64,000 nt of DNA, from contig NZ_AP024853.1 of assembly GCF_024346715.1 (NCBI RefSeq), positions 1,240,001 through 1,304,000 on the forward strand, in the 5' to 3' direction. Below are positions 62,414-64,000 of the stretch, in pieces (position 1 is the first letter of the stretch; each line of letters begins with the position of its first letter). The stretch is from Photobacterium swingsii (lineage in GTDB: Bacteria; Pseudomonadota; Gammaproteobacteria; Enterobacterales; Vibrionaceae). The notes below the pieces were generated by a model. It saw nothing but the letters and a program-made list of their open reading frames with translations, ran no database searches and was not told the origin of the DNA. Position numbers and translations under genes: made by a program.

Positions 62414-64000
62414 TTAACGCTTAAATGAACGACGTTTAGCTGATCTTGCTTTGGTGTATCCCAATTGCAGCATTGCAAGTAGGGTTAGCCAAAGGGCACT
62501 GCCCCCTCCGCCACTATTGTTATTAGGTTGTGGTTGTGGCTTTGGATCTGGTTTATTTGGTGAAGCTTTACACTGATAGTTCTGAATGTGCGTGACGCCA
62601 AAATCGATCAATTGGCCGCTATTACCCACGGCGATATCACTAATTTCTAGTCGCCAAGCACCTGCCATCCGACTGCCCAGTAGTGGTTTAAGTTGTGGGT
62701 AATCGGCTAAGCGATACACGGTTTGTTTGCTGTTTTGGTAATAAGCTTGGTGATCGTGCAAAATCACTTGCTGGCCATCTGGTGCGATCAGCGTGACTTT
62801 CAATTCGCGGTGATCAGGGTGTGAAATGTGAGTGATAACGGCGAAATCATTGCCGACAGACTCTTGATCGCCTGTATTAAAGTAAGTGGCATAGGTAAGC
62901 CCTTTGCGCATAGGTTGCAGGGGGCTTGTGCCTTTTTTAGCGTCAAGAACTTCTTGATTCAGTGTTTTAGGGGCTTCGGCAAACTTAGGTAGACCAAATA
63001 CGAAACCTTGTTCAAAACTAACGTGTTGCATCCGTTGCTTTTTGTCGAAGCTGAAGGAAGCATCAAGTGTTAAGTTAATACGCTGGCCGCATTGTGGTTG
63101 AGCGTTAAGAGGGAAGTTAACGGTTTGGCTTTTTCCTGCTTTTAGGCTTGATGGTTGATCGGCTGTAGCCAAGGTTTGTGACCCTGATTGCCCCGAAACC
63201 GATACATGTCCGCTCAGTGTCATATCCCGTGTGGTTGGGTTGTAGATGACAGCGTTTACTTGCCCTTTGCTGGTGGCGTTATTGGGGGTTGCTGTTGTTG
63301 CTAACCCTGTATCGATGAATTGCGGGTTTGGCGCTAGGATCAGTGCGGTTGGAAGCAAGTTGTGGTGATTGAAATGACGACGCAAAATCGCGCTATATTC
63401 ATGATTTGGGTAGAGGCTTTGCGCCGCATCTAAAATACTTTGCGCGGCATGGTGCATTTTAGCGCCACGGCCTAAACCATAGAGGCCTTCAAGAATAATC
63501 CTGTTCATTGCCTCGAACGCATCGGCATTGTAGGTCGCGACAGCTTCTTTCAGGGCTTGGAATAGTGGCGTTGACCAGAGCTGATCAGACAAGGTGCCAT
63601 TAACAGAAATATGCGCTTGGTATTCAGCGGATGGGTAGTAGCGAGCCGCTTTGTCATTGAGAGAACGAGTCCCGCCACTTTTGCCGCCAAAATGACCATC
63701 AAAGTTGAATACTGTGTCTAGTTCAAAGCTTGTACCTTGCTGATATTGAGTACGGTAAGTCGACATGCCTGCCCAGTAATCGCCAAAACCTTCACCAATC
63801 CCACTGGTGTCTCCATACGCCCAGTCAGGCACGATAAAGTAATTTATCGTGTGGCCGAACTCATGCAGGATCACGTCAGCATCAAGGCTATCGGGAGATC
63901 CCCCCATACCCAATGACAGTAGGTTGATATCGTTTAAGTACTTAGAGTTATTCTCATTCGAGCCTTGCGCATCAAATTGAACCGTTTGGTTGAATAGATG
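62414..64000 (-). CDS. Secreted metalloprotease with P-domain and GlyGly-CTERM-like tail (N-terminus outside window)
   Basis: Open frame to the window edge, 528 residues visible. The zinc-binding HExxH appears as DVILHEFGHTINYF with a downstream GIGEGFGDYWAGM that would supply the third ligand, as in M4/M36-type proteases. A P/Homo-B-like beta domain follows (YATYFNTGDQESVGNDFAVI, GSRMAGAWRLEISDIAVGNS). The C-terminus is Pro-rich, then NNNSGGGGSALWLTLLAML and KARSAKRRSF: a Gly-rich motif, TM helix and basic tail, the signature of rhombosortase substrates anchored or released at the surface. Confidence 0.87.
   Translation of the reverse strand, partial: HLFNQTVQFDAQGSNENNSKYLNDINLLSLGMGGSPDSLDADVILHEFGHTINYFIVPDWAYGDTSGIGEGFGDYWAGMSTYRTQYQQGTSFELDTVFNFDGHFGGKSGGTRSLNDKAARYYPSAEYQAHISVNGTLSDQLWSTPLFQALKEAVATYNADAFEAMNRIILEGLYGLGRGAKMHHAAQSILDAAQSLYPNHEYSAILRRHFNHHNLLPTALILAPNPQFIDTGLATTATPNNATSKGQVNAVIYNPTTRDMTLSGHVSVSGQSGSQTLATADQPSSLKAGKSQTVNFPLNAQPQCGQRINLTLDASFSFDKKQRMQHVSFEQGFVFGLPKFAEAPKTLNQEVLDAKKGTSPLQPMRKGLTYATYFNTGDQESVGNDFAVITHISHPDHRELKVTLIAPDGQQVILHDHQAYYQNSKQTVYRLADYPQLKPLLGSRMAGAWRLEISDIAVGNSGQLIDFGVTHIQNYQCKASPNKPDPKPQPQPNNNSGGGGSALWLTLLAMLQLGYTKARSAKRRSFKR

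Overview
The window is the replication-origin region of a Vibrionaceae second chromosome, most likely Photobacterium or a close Vibrio relative. I infer this from a parA2-parB2 / oriCII / rctB block at about 41-46.5 kb. The block has six 14-bp iterons in exact 23-bp register, a perfect DnaA box, an AT-rich unwinding zone with ATCA motifs, 39-mer-type elements, and six parS2-type palindromes spread over about 8.4 kb. Genes point away from the origin on both sides: 35.1-43.2 kb is almost all minus and 44.5-49.6 kb is plus, as expected around a bidirectional origin.

Left arm, 0-20 kb: a partial lipoprotein, a MocR-type regulator, a four-TM coiled-coil protein with a possible winged-helix tail, a phospholipase D/cardiolipin-synthase lipoprotein, 4-hydroxyphenylpyruvate dioxygenase, a CHAD protein, a glutathione peroxidase, a candidate sRNA, a beta-propeller lactonase, tRNA-Ser(TGA), a CatB-like acetyltransferase, a HAD phosphatase, a Sel1-repeat protein, a small XRE regulator with a terminator in its leader, and a serine hydrolase. 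Proline catabolism follows at 17.6-24.4 kb (putP, a free-standing ALDH-like domain, short-form putA, AraC regulator).

Middle, 24.4-37.8 kb: a second cluster of RctB-type iterons plus a 39-mer-like element lies about 19 kb from the origin. Next come an AEC permease, a Fur-boxed 10-TM metal exporter, the vqmR-vqmA quorum-sensing pair (sRNA plus LuxR-type receptor), pdxH, the dctBD two-component system, a degenerate GGDEF/EAL membrane protein, a FapA/DUF342 protein, a candidate sigma-54-driven sRNA, and two parS2 clusters.

Right arm, 46.5-64 kb: a PlpD-like patatin autotransporter directly behind rctB, maltose acetyltransferase with one or two extra iterons downstream, an AT-rich block of small unknown genes containing two paralogous putative HTH proteins, a DEDDh exonuclease, a RidA protein, a major porin, a periplasmic chorismate mutase, a TetR regulator with a Cys-rich tail, a small beta-barrel protein, a PhoD-type phosphatase overlapping an AraC regulator, and an operon for a secreted metalloprotease (GlyGly-CTERM-like tail, cut by the window edge) with two DUF1566-type proteins.

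I saw no insertion sequence, transposase, integrase, CRISPR array or rRNA. The strongest leads are the distal RctB site, the sigma-54 sRNA candidate, the vqmR locus, and the AT-rich block. All motif counts and alignments were done by eye.
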